Shown in pieces: positions 34,201-48,400 of a stretch of DNA of 64,000 bases. How positions within the stretch are numbered: position 1 is the first letter of the stretch; every line of letters starts with the position of its first letter. The DNA is taken from NCBI GenBank assembly GCA_963693305.1, contig OY855907.1, positions 40,032,259 through 40,096,258 of the forward strand, given 5' to 3'. Below the pieces are notes generated by a model. It did no database searches. It was not told the DNA's origin and saw nothing but the letters and a program-made list of their open reading frames with translations. A program made the translations under genes and the position numbers. Source of the DNA: Meandrina meandrites. Its lineage: Eukaryota > Cnidaria > Anthozoa > Scleractinia > Meandrinidae.

Positions 34201-37200
34201 TTTGAAGAAATAAGAAATATTAAAGATTTAATGTGATTTTTAAATTGAAATGTGATTTTTAAATTGAAATTAAAAATGAGTAGATGGACACCCAAACAGT
34301 CCCCCGACATCCTGGGGTGCTCTTGCGTAGGGGTCAACTGTCTCTTGGTGTTTCAAAAATAATTTTCTTTTTTCTATCCCTTCCTAAAACCTCTTAAAAT
34401 TTCACTCAAAATCGGGTATGCCCCCACCTTAAGCGCCACAGGAGACCAAGCTAGTAGTGGCTGAATCTTTCTTTGACCATAAGAGACGATTTTCTGTCTA
34501 ATTGCTCTAGACTACAACCGCAGTATAAAGGCGCTTTTTTTATTTCTTCATGTGCAACTGCAACCGAGTCATTGACGGCTAAAATGATTAACATTCTATT
34601 CTGAACAAAAGAAAGTGTCCAAAATCTGTAATTTACACCCCTATGGGAGACGACGAGCATCCGGGTCCCCCTCCCCCCCGGGCCCAGGGAATTACAATTA
34701 GTTCATTTGCTTGCATCACCATCCTTTAGCTTAGGGGTCGCTTAGGCATTAGCTTCTCTCTGACACGGACAAAAAATTTAAAACGATGACGTTGTATTGT
34801 TGATATTAATTAATTGATATTATATGATTTAATGAATGTTGACGTGAGCGAGCGAGCATATTCTTATTGCTTCGTGTCAGTAATTATTGGAGAAATTCTC
34901 AGTAAATACTTTGACATGCACAGCTGGTTTTCATGCAGCAAAAATCGCTTGCGGTAGTAGAATGTTTATTTCAAGCCTTCCCAAGCTAGATTATGAAAGA
35001 GCCGCGTAAAAGGTGATATATCCATTGTAGATCCAGTCGTAAATTACATAAGCCTCCCTTTCGACTCATTTGTCTCTAAGTAACATTTCTCTTTCAGGTC
35101 GCGCAGTTGGTCTCATTGACAATCAGCCAAAAAAGGAAGTTCTAGTCGCGGTGAAAGCGCTAAAGGATGATTCGTCCAAAGAACAGAAGGACGAGTTTTT
35201 CAGAGAAGTAACTCTCATGTCCATTTTAACACATCCAAACATCGTTCAACTGCTGGCAGTATCAACAGAAGAGGAACCTTATGGCATGGTGTTTGAGTTC
35301 ATGAGTGGCGGTGATTTGAATCAATATTTGAGAAATGCCTTGCCTGCAGAAACGTCACTTGATTCCAGCGAAACTAAAAAAGGTACTCTTTCCTTATGAC
35401 TTTCACTAAAATAATTAAAAACAAAGTTAATTAGATTCAATGAGCTCCTAATTCAGTTTAAGATATGTCTGTCGAAACTTGCATGCGTCGTGTTAGTCGG
35501 TCAGATATCGAAAGAATATGATAACCTCATTCGATTCGCGCAGTTGAAAGTTGACTTGATTGAACTCACTGTTTTCATCAAAGTCAGTTGCTAGGCAACA
35601 TGGTCTAACTTTCTGGTTCCAAACTCATGTGAATTTTGGAGTTAGTTCGCATGCTCTGTGTAAGAGCAAAACAAAACGCACGGAAATGGATTCCCTTCTA
35701 GCAGAGTTCTCTTTTCCTTTGTATTCGCTGCGCTGACGTTCCGTCAGCCAAAGGAGAAGTGCCTCTGCTAGCAGGGAAAATTAGATAAGCTTTAAAGGAG
35801 CTACGTGGTCCTACGTCACGGGGTTTTTGCGGACTTTTCGTCTAAACTATTCTGTAGTCCATTTCCTTTCTAGCTATCTGCAGTCAAAGAAGCTTGTTAG
35901 CAGTTTCAGTGCTCTAATATAGCAACTGTTAATAAAATTGGACCAGTATTTTTAGATTTCTTACTACACAAATATATATATTTTTGCTGTTCAAAACTCT
36001 GTTAAAATCCGTGACAAAGCCCCTTTTAGAACGGGAAAGACAATTCACAGAACGATTATTAAATAAATTATATAAATACCTAAGGGTTTGCATGCAAATG
36101 ATTTCATTTCTGAAACATTTTAAAGCCATGGGAACGTGCCATTTATTGTATCACGATTTAAAAAATTCTTAAAGACACACCAGACCACTAGAAACCAGCA
36201 TTATTTGTTTCAATATTATTTCGTTATTTTCCTGCCAGTTTATCTCACACAAGAAGACCTTGTCTGTATCTCGACCCAGATCGCCGTTGGCATGCAGTAT
36301 GTAGCCAATATGAAGTTTCTGCACAGGGACTTGGCGACGAGAAACTGTTTGGTCGGAGATGGCCTGGTAGTGAAGATCGGGGATTTTGGAATGTCACGTG
36401 ATATCTACACAACGAATTACTATAAGGTACGTCACATAATTCATATATTTATCATCAGAAGGAAAAGCCAAAAATTGGCCTTGATTAATTTTGAAAGTTA
36501 CGATAAATCGATCGAAATCAGTGTGTAATAATTTTCAAAAACTGCTAACTTGTATATCGGCGTTTCCTAGATGAGTGAAGAAACCTTGTTACCCATTCGC
36601 TGGCTGGCTCCTGAAGCATTGAAGTACGGCAAGTTTACTCTCGAGTCAGACGTGTATGCTTATGGTGTGGTGCTTTGGGAGATTTTCACGTTTGGTCTTC
36701 AGCCGTATTATGGTTACACTAATAAACAAGTGATGGAATTCATTCAGGAGGTACTGTTCACACTTGAATGGCGGAAAACACATTATTCTTTTGTCTTCGT
36801 GTTAATTGGCCCTCATTTCCTCGATCGCATCTGCAGAGGCAACGAGGGCCATTTAACATATTGGGAAAAGGTGATAATTTTTTTTTCCGCCCGGGGGTGG
36901 GGGCTTAATCTGAAGAAGAAAGAACACCACCAGACAGTTGACCCCACGCAAGAACACTCCAGGTTGACAGGGGACCGTTTGGTGTCCATCCACTAATTTT
37001 TAATTTCAATTCTAATTTTAAAACTACAATCAATGTTCAATATTTCTTATTTCTCTTTTGAGAAAAACTGTCTTCTCTCAAATATCCCTAAAAAATCACC
37101 CAAAAATTTACAAAACATGCTAAAACATAGATCTATGCAATGAGCGAAGGGTTTTAGATAGCTTGAAACGCGAACGAGATATTCCTGTTAAACCCATGTC

Positions 37201-38549
37201 AAGCGGCGGATAAGCGGCCTTCAGGTGTACCCCAACCAGTTATATTTCCTTTTGAACAGGGCATTCACCTGGGGAAGCCCGACAACTGTCCGGACTTCAT
37301 ATATGCCATAATGAAAGATTGCTGGCAAGAAGATCCCGACAAGCGTTTGGAATTCACTGGAATAGAGAGGCGTTTGAACAATCCGTTCAATAGATATGAA
37401 GTGATTACTGCAACAGAGAGCGAGGAATTCAAAGGAACTGAAGCCGTGGATGCAGCGCGGCCAGGTAATCTTTTGTTTTGCTAAATACCTGCAGGGTGAG
37501 GTCGTGAACGGTCACATGACTGTACGTAGCTGCACTCAAAGTTATCCTTTGATTGAGATCGTTGTTTAGACAATATAACATCCATTTAAATTTCATATCA
37601 TCTTAGAGCATCGAGATTCTACTTTTCACACAGGATCGTAATATTTAACAATTAGACCCGTAGCCCGCAAGGGCTACGGATCAATAGCCCATGAGGCGAA
37701 GCCGAATGGGCTATTGACCTGTGGCCCTTGAGAGCGAAGGGTCTAATTGTTTAAGTATCACCCAACTAGTCGGACAGAAAAAAGTAACAATAAAGTTAGC
37801 AAATGCAAGTTGAAGAAAGATTTATTTGGGAATAAAACGAAGGAAAGCGTCACGAATTTCGCTACTCGATGACTATTACTAATAGTCCTCTAGTAGCGTA
37901 GCCAATCAAAATGCAGGATTTGCATTGGTCCACTAGTCGGGTGATACTAAAGTATGCTATTCTGGGAGCGAGTTGGGCTAATGGTTAGTGCGCTGAACTC
38001 CTGATCGAGCGGTCCGGGTTCGAGCCCCGGCCGGAATCATTGTGTTCTTGGGCAAGACACTTTACTCTCACAGTCCCTCTCTCCACCCAGGTGTATAAAT
38101 GGGTCCAGGTGAATTTACTGCTGGGGGTAACCCTGTGATGGACTAGACGCATCATGCTACGGAAACCAAGATAAGCTCCAGCTTGATGGTCTCAAAAACA
38201 GTTTATATCGTAATCTACGCGCATCCTTGCCATTCGAAACTGTCTTCCCTTTCCTAGAGCTTTTTGTCTTTGTCGAGTACTTTTCAACATAATCAACCTC
38301 TCCCTTCTGTGAGTTAGGTTTATATTTTTTTATTTTGAATCTCAAGTTACCAACATTTGCCATTATGTTTTCTCAGACACAGGAAACTATGATATTCCCA
38401 GAAGTCCCACGACAGAAAATTACGACATCCCACGGGTGATATCACCCGAAGCAAATTACGACGTTCCACGATCATCCGAAGATGTACGAAGCAGTGCCGA
38501 CGACAACTCAGACGAAGATATGGAAACTCCTAATGACTTTGCAGTTTAA
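31216..38549 (+). CDS. Trefoil-Frizzled receptor tyrosine kinase (gene 4), complete
   Basis: Exons: 31216-31285, 32449-32614, 32791-33242, 33566-33913, 35098-35382, 36239-36426, 36571-36750, 37260-37464, 38377-38549; 688 residues. The start at 31216 ([13 protein letters not shown]) aligns with gene 2's MLQRVLWFSVVLF; an in-frame ATG at 31201 would add five residues. Order: signal peptide, trefoil (six Cys, GCCW), Frizzled CRD (ten Cys), Pro/Thr stalk, membrane helix ([20 protein letters not shown]) and stop-transfer WRRRQ, kinase with [39 protein letters not shown]. Catalytic residues are complete. The tail has NYDIPR, NYDIPR and NYDVPR. Exon boundaries and phases match gene 3, so the pair arose by tandem duplication. 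The kinase exon at 35098 is almost identical to gene 3's, whereas the ectodomains have diverged. Confidence 0.92.
33985..34440 (-). repeat. Dispersed repeat family B, copy 2 (inverted)
   Basis: The reverse complement matches 8590-9020 and 36880-37230. It includes TAGATGGACACCCAAACAGT near 34282 and a tandem 20-bp duplication (GTGATTTTTAAATTGAAAT) near 34230-34270. Confidence 0.7.
35815..36030 (+). repeat. Dispersed repeat family A, copy 3
   Basis: Shares CTATCTGCAGTCAAAGAAGC, the ATAAAATTGGACCA block and GTTCAAAACTCTGTTAAAAT with copies at 1300 and 15705. It lies in the intron before the catalytic-loop exon of gene 4. Confidence 0.7.
36880..37230 (+). repeat. Dispersed repeat family B, copy 3
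   Basis: Matches 8590-9020, including CACCACCAGACAGTTGACCC, the AT-rich middle, AACATAGATCTATG and the end CGGCCTTCAGGTGTACCC. It abuts the exon starting at 37260. Confidence 0.7.
37648..37750. mobile_element. Short inverted-repeat element (ACAATTAGACCC ends)
   Basis: A 103-bp unit with 12-bp perfect inverted ends and two inner hairpins (TAGCCCGCAAGGGCTA; AATAGCCCATG...ATGGGCTATT). Last intron of gene 4. Confidence 0.75.
37754..37948. mobile_element. MITE with AGTATCACCC ends
   Basis: A 195-bp element with about 21-bp inverted repeats (AGTATCACCC[AG]ACTAGT...), directly after the previous element. The ends almost touch it, so one may have inserted beside the other. No ORF. Confidence 0.8.
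37967..38195 (+). mobile_element. tRNA-derived SINE, copy 3 with clear tRNA head
   Basis: The head GGGAGCGAGTTGGGCTAATG...GGTTCGAGCCCCGGCC keeps pol III A and B boxes. The body follows: GTTCTTGGGCAAGACACTTT, CTCTCTCCACCCAGGTGTAT, AATTTACTGCTGGGGGTAAC, GATGGACTAG and GATAAGCTCCAGC. The internal G-run is only five G here, so the long runs elsewhere are expansions. It lies just before the last exon of gene 4. Confidence 0.85.
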
Positions 38550-38583
38550 GGTTATGTGGAACGTGACTTAAAATGACGTCAAA

Positions 38584-38589
38584 AATAAA
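38584..38589 (+). promoter_or_regulatory. Poly(A) signal of receptor gene 4
   Basis: AATAAA 35 bases after the TAA at 38547-38549, the nearest candidate. Another lies near 38808. Confidence 0.5.
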
Positions 38590-39462
38590 AAGGGGGAGGG
38601 GGGAGGGGGTGGAACTTCCCTTGATCTCCCAACGGGACGAATTTCAAGATATTAAAGTCTCTTTTTTTGGTGTCTTGATCTAAAGACATGCGATATAAGT
38701 TTAACTACAAATTAGAAATAGATGAAATAAGTACACAAATAGGCGTCAATTTTAATTTACCTTAGTAAAATTCTTAAATCTGGAACCAGTAATGAAATGC
38801 TTCCAATAAATTCCCAGGCTAATAATTGATTTTACCTGTACGATGTTAAATCTGTGAGACTATAGTTTATGCAGTTCCATATTGTGACTACAGTATTTCG
38901 AAAACGTTTTACAAGATTGTTAATATTTGTTTCGGCAGTAAGATTTCACACAACCTTTAGATGTCAGAAGATGAATTTCGAGCTACATCAACATGATGGT
39001 TTCCAGTATTCTCAACATCTGTCTGTGTGACAATGTTCTGATCCTATAAGGAGATTTCAGATGTTGATCGTTCATAAATATTGTTAAGCAGCAGAATTTG
39101 TCTAGAATTACTTGAATTATTTGATATTTTTCTTTTCAATTTGAAGATGAAAATACTTTTACTTCTGAACAAAACTGACATTTGCTTACAAGTGGAATGT
39201 GTAGCTACTGTTTCCACAAAATCTGTGTGTTGTGTAACAAACATGTAGGACATAAGCTGAAGTAAAGCTTACGGATGTAAATTAGGGTTCCCTAACCCTC
39301 CCCCCCTTTCCCCCCTCACTAGGGGAGGGGTAGCTTGGAACTGATGCAATTTAACTTTTCTTAAAATAAATGTACAATATTTTTAAAATAAACTGCGTCT
39401 ACACCATGGCTTATGCCTCGGTGTTTAGTTTACATTAATAAAACTATTTTGTCATTTGTATT
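38590..39462. other. Convergent intergenic stretch between gene 4 and USO1
   Basis: Contains the 3' flanks of two genes transcribed towards each other. I see G-rich then AT-rich non-coding DNA, a short C/G block near 39298-39332 and no exon. Confidence 0.4.
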
Positions 39463-42400
39463 TCACGTTAGTTGTTCTTCATCAAGTTCTATGTTCTCTG
39501 TATTTGGCTGTTCTGTTTCTTGTTCATCTCCAACATCTTCATCACCAGACTCTTCTTCATTCTCGTCATCATCATCGTCCTCCTCCTCATCGTCATCATC
39601 TTCATCATCGTCAAAATCTTCATCCTCGTCTTCACTAACTTCTTGTCCGCCTTCTCTCGCCAATTTCTAAATACAAGAAAATAAAACTTGAAAAAAACAC
39701 AAGCACACACATATGGACACGACTCATGCAATGCCCGTGGGACTCACCCAACAACCCACTCACCCACCCACCCAACCAACCTCCTATTAAGTCTCTTCCC
39801 CTCTCGCTGAAATAGCGAATAAGGCAAGTCATGTCCTAACCAATGGCTCGATTTCTTTCCCATGAAGCGAGTAAAGATATGCTAGCAGTATTGCTAGACA
39901 CCCTGGATGGGATGCTAGTCCATCGCAACTCATCGTGGGCGAGTGGGGTGGGGGGGGGGGGGGGGGGGGGCACAACAACCCATCAAACAACTCAGTCACC
40001 CTGCTATAATAATTTAGCTGTGCAATTAAATGGCAGTGAAAAAAAGCTAAAATGAAAACGTGGAACTACCTTGTATTTAAGAACCTTAGCATCTTGTTCA
40101 GCTAACATAACCAGAAGATCTTCGTGTTCCTTGTCCAGATCTGCTTTCTCTTGTACTATTCTATTCATTTCTTTCTCCGTTGCGGCTAATTTGTCTTCTA
40201 AAAGTTTAATTTTGTCGTGGCTTTCTTTTCGCGCGTTCTCCAACTCGGCCTTCACTTCATCTGTGCTGTTGGTTGGTGTCTTCAGTCCCTCCTCTCTCTA
40301 CACGAGTGAAAAATGACATGAACATGAGTAAATAGCTCACACGTGAATTTCACATCGAACAAGCCAGCTACCGGCGTAGTAAATAGTCAGGAAACAACAT
40401 CTGACAACGTGAAAAACGTAAACGTTTCTATCCACATCCACACTGTTTCATCTACAAACATAAAATATAGAACCACCTTGTACAGCATAATATACAATAC
40501 CGCAAGAAAGTACTGCTCAATAGCTTTCATTTGAATGGTCACACACTAGGATTTCATGCAGACTTAAAAGTTAGAATCACCTTATACAGCATAGAAAACA
40601 GTACCACATGAAAGTACTGTTCAATAGCTTTCATTTGAATGGTCACACATTAGGGTTTCATCCACAAAGCTTAAGGGGTGAGTCAAGTCTCCTTCGCAGC
40701 CGTTGTTTGGGCTCGTCACGCCACCTACATGAAGTACTAACATAAAGGTCCTTCTTACCATTGACTCTATTTCATTCTGAAGCTCAGTGTTCATTGATCT
40801 CAACACATCAAGTTCCTCGTGTAGTGACGTCACGGTTCGCCTCAACTGTGCTAACTCTTCCAGCTGCTGACTGGTAAGGCTTGCTGGCACTGATGACAAA
40901 TCTGATGTGTCACTGCTCGCCAGTTCTGCGGCTGCGTGAGCCACTGCTAGTGACGCCTGGCAGACCTCGAGATCTTTCTCCTGAAAACAAGCAATTCACC
41001 CGATTGATCAATAGCTTATTTCTCTTTACAGCATCAATACATTGCCAGCTAGACATGTGATGAGAATATAGAAACCCATCAACTTATGATATGATGTCTT
41101 GATTGCTACTAAATTCTCATAAACTTGGTTTTCATGTGACGTCATAAAATTCTAAAGTACAAATTCACTAAGGCCTCCTAAATTTTCGTTGTCACTAGGT
41201 GTAAGATAAAGTAAAACTATATATTTTTGCAAATTTTCAGCTCGATAGTGTCATTTGTTTTTAAACAGAGCACTATGAATATTTGAGTTCTCCGCCATAT
41301 GTGACATCAAGCCGAGTGCCGTGACAGAGCTGTTTTGTTTGGAAAAAGACCTTTCTTTTCCATTTTCAGCAGATTGAACATTTCAGATATAATAAGCGGT
41401 GTTTATGTGAACTAAACGTAGTCGCTATTATAACAAACTGGAGTTCCAGATGGTTTCTCTGGCATCATGGCAGCCACATTGGTGTCCCTTGGAAGGACAC
41501 CAAAATGTCGTCTCCATTTGAAATTCATAGCTTCTGTAGTTGAATGGTTTTAAATTTATTTTTTGATTGCGTGAAAGTGAAACCAGCAATAGGGAAAATC
41601 TGTCACTTACCAACTTTTGAATCTTTTCATCTTTTACTGTGACCTGCTCCTGCAGTGAGTCTCTGCTCTGCTGTAAATCACTCACTTGATTTCTTAGATT
41701 TGTTACTTCGTCGTTTTCAGTGAAAAACGACTCAGTCACTGCTGTCTGGGGTTTAAAACCTGTTGAACAACACAATGACGTCAATAAATATATCAAAAAA
41801 TGTTCCACGCAAAGAAATATCCAGCTAAAAATATTTCGCTATCAGATGAACTTAACCTTTACTACAAAACATCCTTCCTAATGCTCATGCTACAGCTCTT
41901 GTCAACTGGGCTGTTTGCATTATGACGTCAAACGCGCGAAGATTCCTGGTAGTTGTAGTTAAGTTCGCGCCAAATAACGACGAACAAATAACGCCGATTG
42001 TGTGTTACTTTGCTTAGGGCTCGCCGAATTGGTTTAAAAAGGTCTAAAAATGTAAATAAATATAGGCTTTCACAGGAAAGCCACATCAGTCTATATTTCA
42101 TCGCAGGACGAAACATTGCAGGCTGTTATTGTGGCTGTGGTTTCTACCTTGATATTCCGCGCAATTTTTCTTACTTTCAACGGACGCGCGCGCTGGTTAA
42201 ATTTCTCCACCAAATGACGAATTCAGTTGCGCGATCAAAGCCATTTCAAGATAATAAAAAGTATAACAATTGTGTACAATTTCACAATTTGACGCCTGTA
42301 ACAAAAGGGAATATTGCTTCACAATGAATCGATGCCAAAATGTTATCATATCTTGCCAAGTTACGCGCTACTTCAGATCGTGTAATTTACGTGTGATAAT

Positions 42401-45400
42401 TTTGTCATTTGTTTTTCTGAGAAATTAACCATTTTCGTCGATATTTGGCACGAACTTTACTACAACTAGCAGAAGTCTTTGCGCATTTGATTTAATGATG
42501 CAAACGGCCATTTTAGTGCAGATAAAATTTCCTTGGCAAAATATATGCTACTAACTCTGAGCGAGGAGAAGTTGTTCACGAAGTTGTTGAATTTCTTGAG
42601 ATTGCTGTTGAATCTGAACTTGCGCCTGTGAAAAAGAAGAGAACATAAAATAGTGAGGCTTCTTTTTAGACACAAAACACCTTTGATTATTCCCTTTATG
42701 TCGTACAACATACAAGCCAAGTCTGTATTTTACCTGATTATACGAGGATTCCATATCACCGTATCTTGATTTAAGTTTGCCGATTTCTTCATCCTGTAGA
42801 GGGAGAAATTAACATCACATTCAAATAATGCACTGGCATTTTCGTGAAATACAAACGTGGTAAACTGACAATATAATTTGAGAACTGTATATTTAAACTA
42901 GATGAGTTTCAAGTATGTTTACCTGTTCTCTGATAAGTTCTTTGTATGACGATACAATAGAGTCGTGGTTTTCCATTCCTTGAGGGGTTTTCCCGTTTAC
43001 ATGGTTCGCCATGTGATGGTGTGAAGGTTCTTCCTCTATAGCTTTCGTGACAGCAGCTTCCAGAAAAAAGATTGCAAAGATGTTAGTTTAGAACAGTGAG
43101 CAGTTTAATAATTTTTACTGGTAGTCAGCGTAACTCTGTGAGGAAGGGGCCGTGTGTGATTTCAATTGACGTAATTTTGTGCGTGTTCCCCAGTGCCTCT
43201 CTCCATCTGCCCGGGAGAAGAACTGGGTATCAGTGAACTGGGGGGGGGATCAACTTGTACCCGATCCAGGAGCAGAAGTTGCAGTAGTGACAGACACCAG
43301 AGTTTATAAGTGGTGCCACTGGTAAAACACTGCAGCCGTACTTCCAATGCGCGCTTTTGTGATTCAGATAAACTAACCTTCCAACTTCTTCAACAGCTTG
43401 GTGAATTCGTGGTCAAACAAAACATGTTTCTCAGATTCAACTTTGATCTGTCGTGAAAGACAATCATGAATTAATCTACAGAAATCAATAAAATGCAAAT
43501 CAATGAAGTCAATTGATAAACTAGTAATTATGAAAAAAAGAGTACATGCCGGAAGGTTGAATGTTACCTCAGGTGACTTGACAGCTGCAGTAAAGTACTC
43601 TGATTTGGATATAAAACTGATCTTGTCCAGAAGATTGTCATTTCCTATTCTTTTGATTATTAAATTACGAAGATCGTCCCTGTACAAACCAAGAAAACAC
43701 CACATCAACTAAATTTACAAGTTCATCTATTCAGTTCTTTCAATTCAACCTACGGAAAGAACATATCCACCATTAAATTATTAGCAATAAAGTTCATAAT
43801 TGAATGAGATAAATTGTACACTTATGTCATGTGATTCGATTTGAATCTCGACTTTGAGGGTTTACTACATAATTTATGTTTTTATTCAGTGAACTGCAAC
43901 TTGAGTGACTTTTGGCTGAGAATTTCTTAGGGTGCCTCTGATTAATTTGGTCACAGTGGAACAAAACATGCAAGTAATAGCACCTTGATACAAAAACTTT
44001 TATATCTAATCTAACCCAAACACTGCTGCGTGGAAGAGCAGTTATAACACGAGGGAAAAATTAATTAGTAAAGAAAGGCTGAATGGGTAAAGCAGACTTA
44101 CTTTTGACATGTAGCTACTGAATTATCATTGTTGTCCAAACAAATTCCTAAAAGAAGAGCACAGAGGGCGCCCACAAGTCTGTCAGCTTCCTCGCCATGA
44201 GCTTCAACTTGAGCCATGAGCTAACATTAGTTAAGGAGACTCGGGAGAAGTAATAAAAACTCAACAAATGCAAATTCGAGAAAAGTAATCCAGGCTTACA
44301 ATTACATGTCAGTAAGCTTGTTAACGGCTCTGCTGTCAAAAACACAGCACAGGCTAAAAAAATGCAATGTAAACTCGAAAAAAGTAATGTAAACTGAACA
44401 GTTACTGTACAGGTATCTATACCACAGAAATAAAATTAATTTCTGACAATAACACAAATTCGACAACAGTAACGCAATCTCAACGTGACAACTGTTAACT
44501 TAGCAGCTTTAAGCCAACTACAGCATAGTAAGCTATAAAACAACACTTTAGAAGGGAGAGTAGCGAGCCCCATTTCAGGTTCAGCATTGTGCATGAATTG
44601 CAGTGATTAACACGGCATTTAACTTGCTGCTATTACAGAATGACAGCAAAAGGATACATAAGGAATATTGGCAGAATTATGAAGAAAATGAGCTACAGCC
44701 AATGAGCAACTGGATAACCATGAACACAGCAGCAATAACAAGCCAACGCGTGTCTGAATCTCCCCTCCCTGCGAGAAAACATGGAAATAAGAAATAAATC
44801 TGCAACTAATCTTTAGCAATTATTATGGGAAGGTAACTAAAAATCATTGAAATTGTAAGACTGACTTTCAAACCCAAGCATAATATAGCTTCTTATTAAC
44901 TGTAGATAAGTAAACCCTCCTAAAGGACGACTCTTTGAAGCGGACACCTTCACTAATACAGGGGTATACAGCATAATAAATATTTCTGCAAACCTGTGAA
45001 AGCATGTTGGTACATTGCTGTAACAATGAAACGGGGGGATTTCCTGCAAAAAAGGATAAAGATAGGTAATTTACAAATCAGCACAGCAGTCAAAGTTCCC
45101 TGCCAATGTCAGCAATCCTTACAGACAACAATGTGCAACATTGAAACAGTTTAAGGCTACATGTATGTGGGCATCCCAGGAAAATCGTCTTGACTAAGAA
45201 ATCAAGTTCTCTTAACGAGAATTATAGGAAATGTATGAAGAACAGTAGGGAGAATTTTGAAACTCACCAACACTGGTGGCCAGTTGCACTCTAAGAAGCT
45301 GTTCCTTCTGTGTGGGGTTCCCCTTTAAACAATGAGACAAAGCTACTGCCGCACACCAGTTGGACAGTGGGTCCGGGCTGAGAAAATAAAAATAATATAT

Positions 45401-48400
45401 ATTAGCTGCTCACTTTGAGAAGCTTAATAGCATAATCACATGGATCACATAAAAGCCAACAATATTGAATGGTCTGAATTTGTAGTATGTGCCAAAATAA
45501 CTAGTTCCTCATTTTTCGCAGAGGGTCAGTTGAGGGTTGGAGAATGATAAATTTGACACTTCTGTGAGATGGTGGGTATGAGAGTTCTGTAACAAAATGG
45601 AAACTCTGAGAAGGTGTTGAAAAGATTAATCAAGAAAGTGAGACTCATGAAATCTGGCTAAATTCAGCTCTTAGTCAAGATGGTGCTCACAGGATGACAA
45701 AACTCACTTATAACAGGGGCAGATCTAGAGGGAGTGTGCAGGGGGTGTACTTCCCCCCCCCCCCCCCCACCATGCCCTGAGATAACTGGACGACTTTCTA
45801 AAACAACTTGCATTCTGCAATAATATTGTACACTGTATGTTGAAAAATGGGTTACAACAATTATAAACTAGACACAAGGCAGATAATACACTGTGCACAG
45901 TGCTTTAATTTGCTGTTAGCATTATTTTATTACCTGAACAGACCAGCACAGAGTAACTGCCCTGCTGATATATTGGTAGCTAAAAACAAAGACACAAGAA
46001 AGTTAACAACAAAACATAAACCAATTTAAACTCTCATGCACTGAATGTCAGTTTGTATTTGTACTTACCAGCAGCAGCTGAAGATGGCAGTAATGTGGTA
46101 ACAATCTCATTCTGTCCCTGTTCATTCTTGTAAAGATAACACTGTTTGAGAAAAACAAAACATTTCTCAGAAAAAAGTCTCTTGTCTAATAAAGCACACC
46201 ATGTTCATGTTGGTAGGCAAAATTCTTGTAAATAGCCGGCTCTGCAGGGTTCATTAACAGGGTTGTCCTGGGGGACAAAATGATGTATTTTTCACTTTAC
46301 AGTGGTTTTGTTTCAGCCAGGGCTCAAACTTGTAGTAGCTGGGGAAATTCCCCAGTCCCAGGCCCTTTGTAACAGCCTTGCTCTGCCAATAAAAGTGCAT
46401 GAAGTTTTCGCCAAGTGTTAAGCAAATATTTCAATTTAAGCTTGTACCATGCATGCAATTATTTCTTACCTGAAAGCAATACAGCACAGCACAGCGCAGA
46501 CTGAATGGCTGCTTATCATTTATCATGGACATAAGAAGGACTACAATGGCAGGACTGAAAACACAAAATATAACATTCAATTTTAATATCTTCCTGCTAA
46601 CAAATTGCACAGTTGTAGGCAAGCAATACATACATTGAAGCTTGAAGCTCAGTATATTGGGCAACAAATGGGTAAGATTTTCTTACATTGTAGGTCCACA
46701 ATGCATGCGGATGGATTATTAGAGGAAATAGTGTCATAACTGAAAGTGTGAAGATAACTAGATATTACTGTATCTTACCTAGGAGGGTTTGATGGAGCAT
46801 TGACTTGAGAGAAGTATTCTTGATTTGCTGGGAAGCCTCTTATTACTTCAGATACAGTATTGATGGTCTGAAAAATTAACCAGACTTATTTGGATTAAAT
46901 GTTCTTTCTGTCTGAAACAATCTACTTGGTTATAGTATCTCAAGTCAGGGCATCTGACAGGATGCGGTGGTGCGGATCCGCATAATTCGCCGACTTCCGC
47001 ATCTTCCGCATCTTGAGAACATTTTCTGCATAAAACAGAGAAATTTGTTTCATATTAATGATTAAGCAGCTGTTTACCACCCTCACAAACGTAAATTTCG
47101 AAGAATTTGATTATTTTGACACAGTTTTTCTCCTAAAATAGCGACGAAAACACGGCAATTCGATCGTGAGCAATTTTTAACCTCCAGGCGTTCCACGCGT
47201 CTTTTCGTGATGGGCCTGGACACCAGTTGTCTTGTTTCGCTCGTTCGGTCGATCAAAAATTCTTCTGTGGTTTAATACCTATAGTATATGGATAAATTTG
47301 TCATCAAAGAGACCAAGAAGAAGGATCGCCACTTCGCTGTACACTTGCCACAAGTTGACCTCATGGGCTAGACGAGCGACGAATTAAGTGAAGCGAGCTT
47401 GAGGCTGCAAAGTGGCCTGTGAGCGATGTACCATCGGGCGAAACGACCGCAATTCGTTGCCTGCGAGCACACTCTCGGCTTCTGGGGCAGCTCGATTTCG
47501 GCGGCATGAAAATATGTGATTTTTGGCGAGCGAAGCGAGCCGAAAATTTTCCGCATAATCCAACGTGTTTTCCGCATAATCAACACTTTCTTCCGCATAA
47601 TGTTCCTGAAAATTTCCGCATAATTTGTTATTTTTTTCCGCACCCTATCAGATGCCCTGTCAAGTAAGATTAACACGTTAATGTATCGTTCCACACTGTA
47701 CAAAAATAAATCATACCTCAGTGAGAATGTCAGCAGGAATTCCAGTTGACATAAGTATACTACAAAGTAATCGCAACAATCCTAAAAGAAAACAACAACA
47801 ATATTATTACGGTGTAGTTGCACTGTTTAAAAGTTAAGATGCTGATAAAATGGTTAGGCATGCTGTAGAAAAGATAATGATAAACTGGGTGTGGACAAAA
47901 CATGGGGTAGGCCATATGGCCTAGGCCATGGTGTAGGCCATGGCCTACCCTATGACCTACCAGTGGTCAGATTTTAGTTAATTTTTATTTTTTTTATTTA
48001 ATTTTTTTTAACTAAGGCTTGTGAGCAACACAAAGGAGAACCTACATAGCTGTAAACTCTTCTTTCTTTATTTTTCACACCAGACGTCTTCACTTCAAAG
48101 AATATATGTTACAACAATTGAACAGAAGTTTAAAGTGTGCTTAAAAGTTACACTTCCTGTGGAAGTTGCTAAGTTAAAACCCTCCCACGGAAGTAACTAA
48201 TACAGTACTATTACTGTAACCAAACATTATGAAAAATGCCTTAACATGTTACTGTATGTTGTACTGTTATATTTTTGGGACCATATGATTAGGGCTAATC
48301 ATATACAATTGTATTAGTCTGTCTGTCTAGCCAAAATATTGGGCATGAATATTTGGAGAACAGTTTGAAATGTTTTCAGCTCTCTGATAAGCCTAGCATT

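Noticed and set aside
39413..39731. Serine-rich and histidine-rich open frames opposite the acidic exon
   Set aside because: They are shadows of the Asp/Glu codons in the last USO1 exon on the minus strand.
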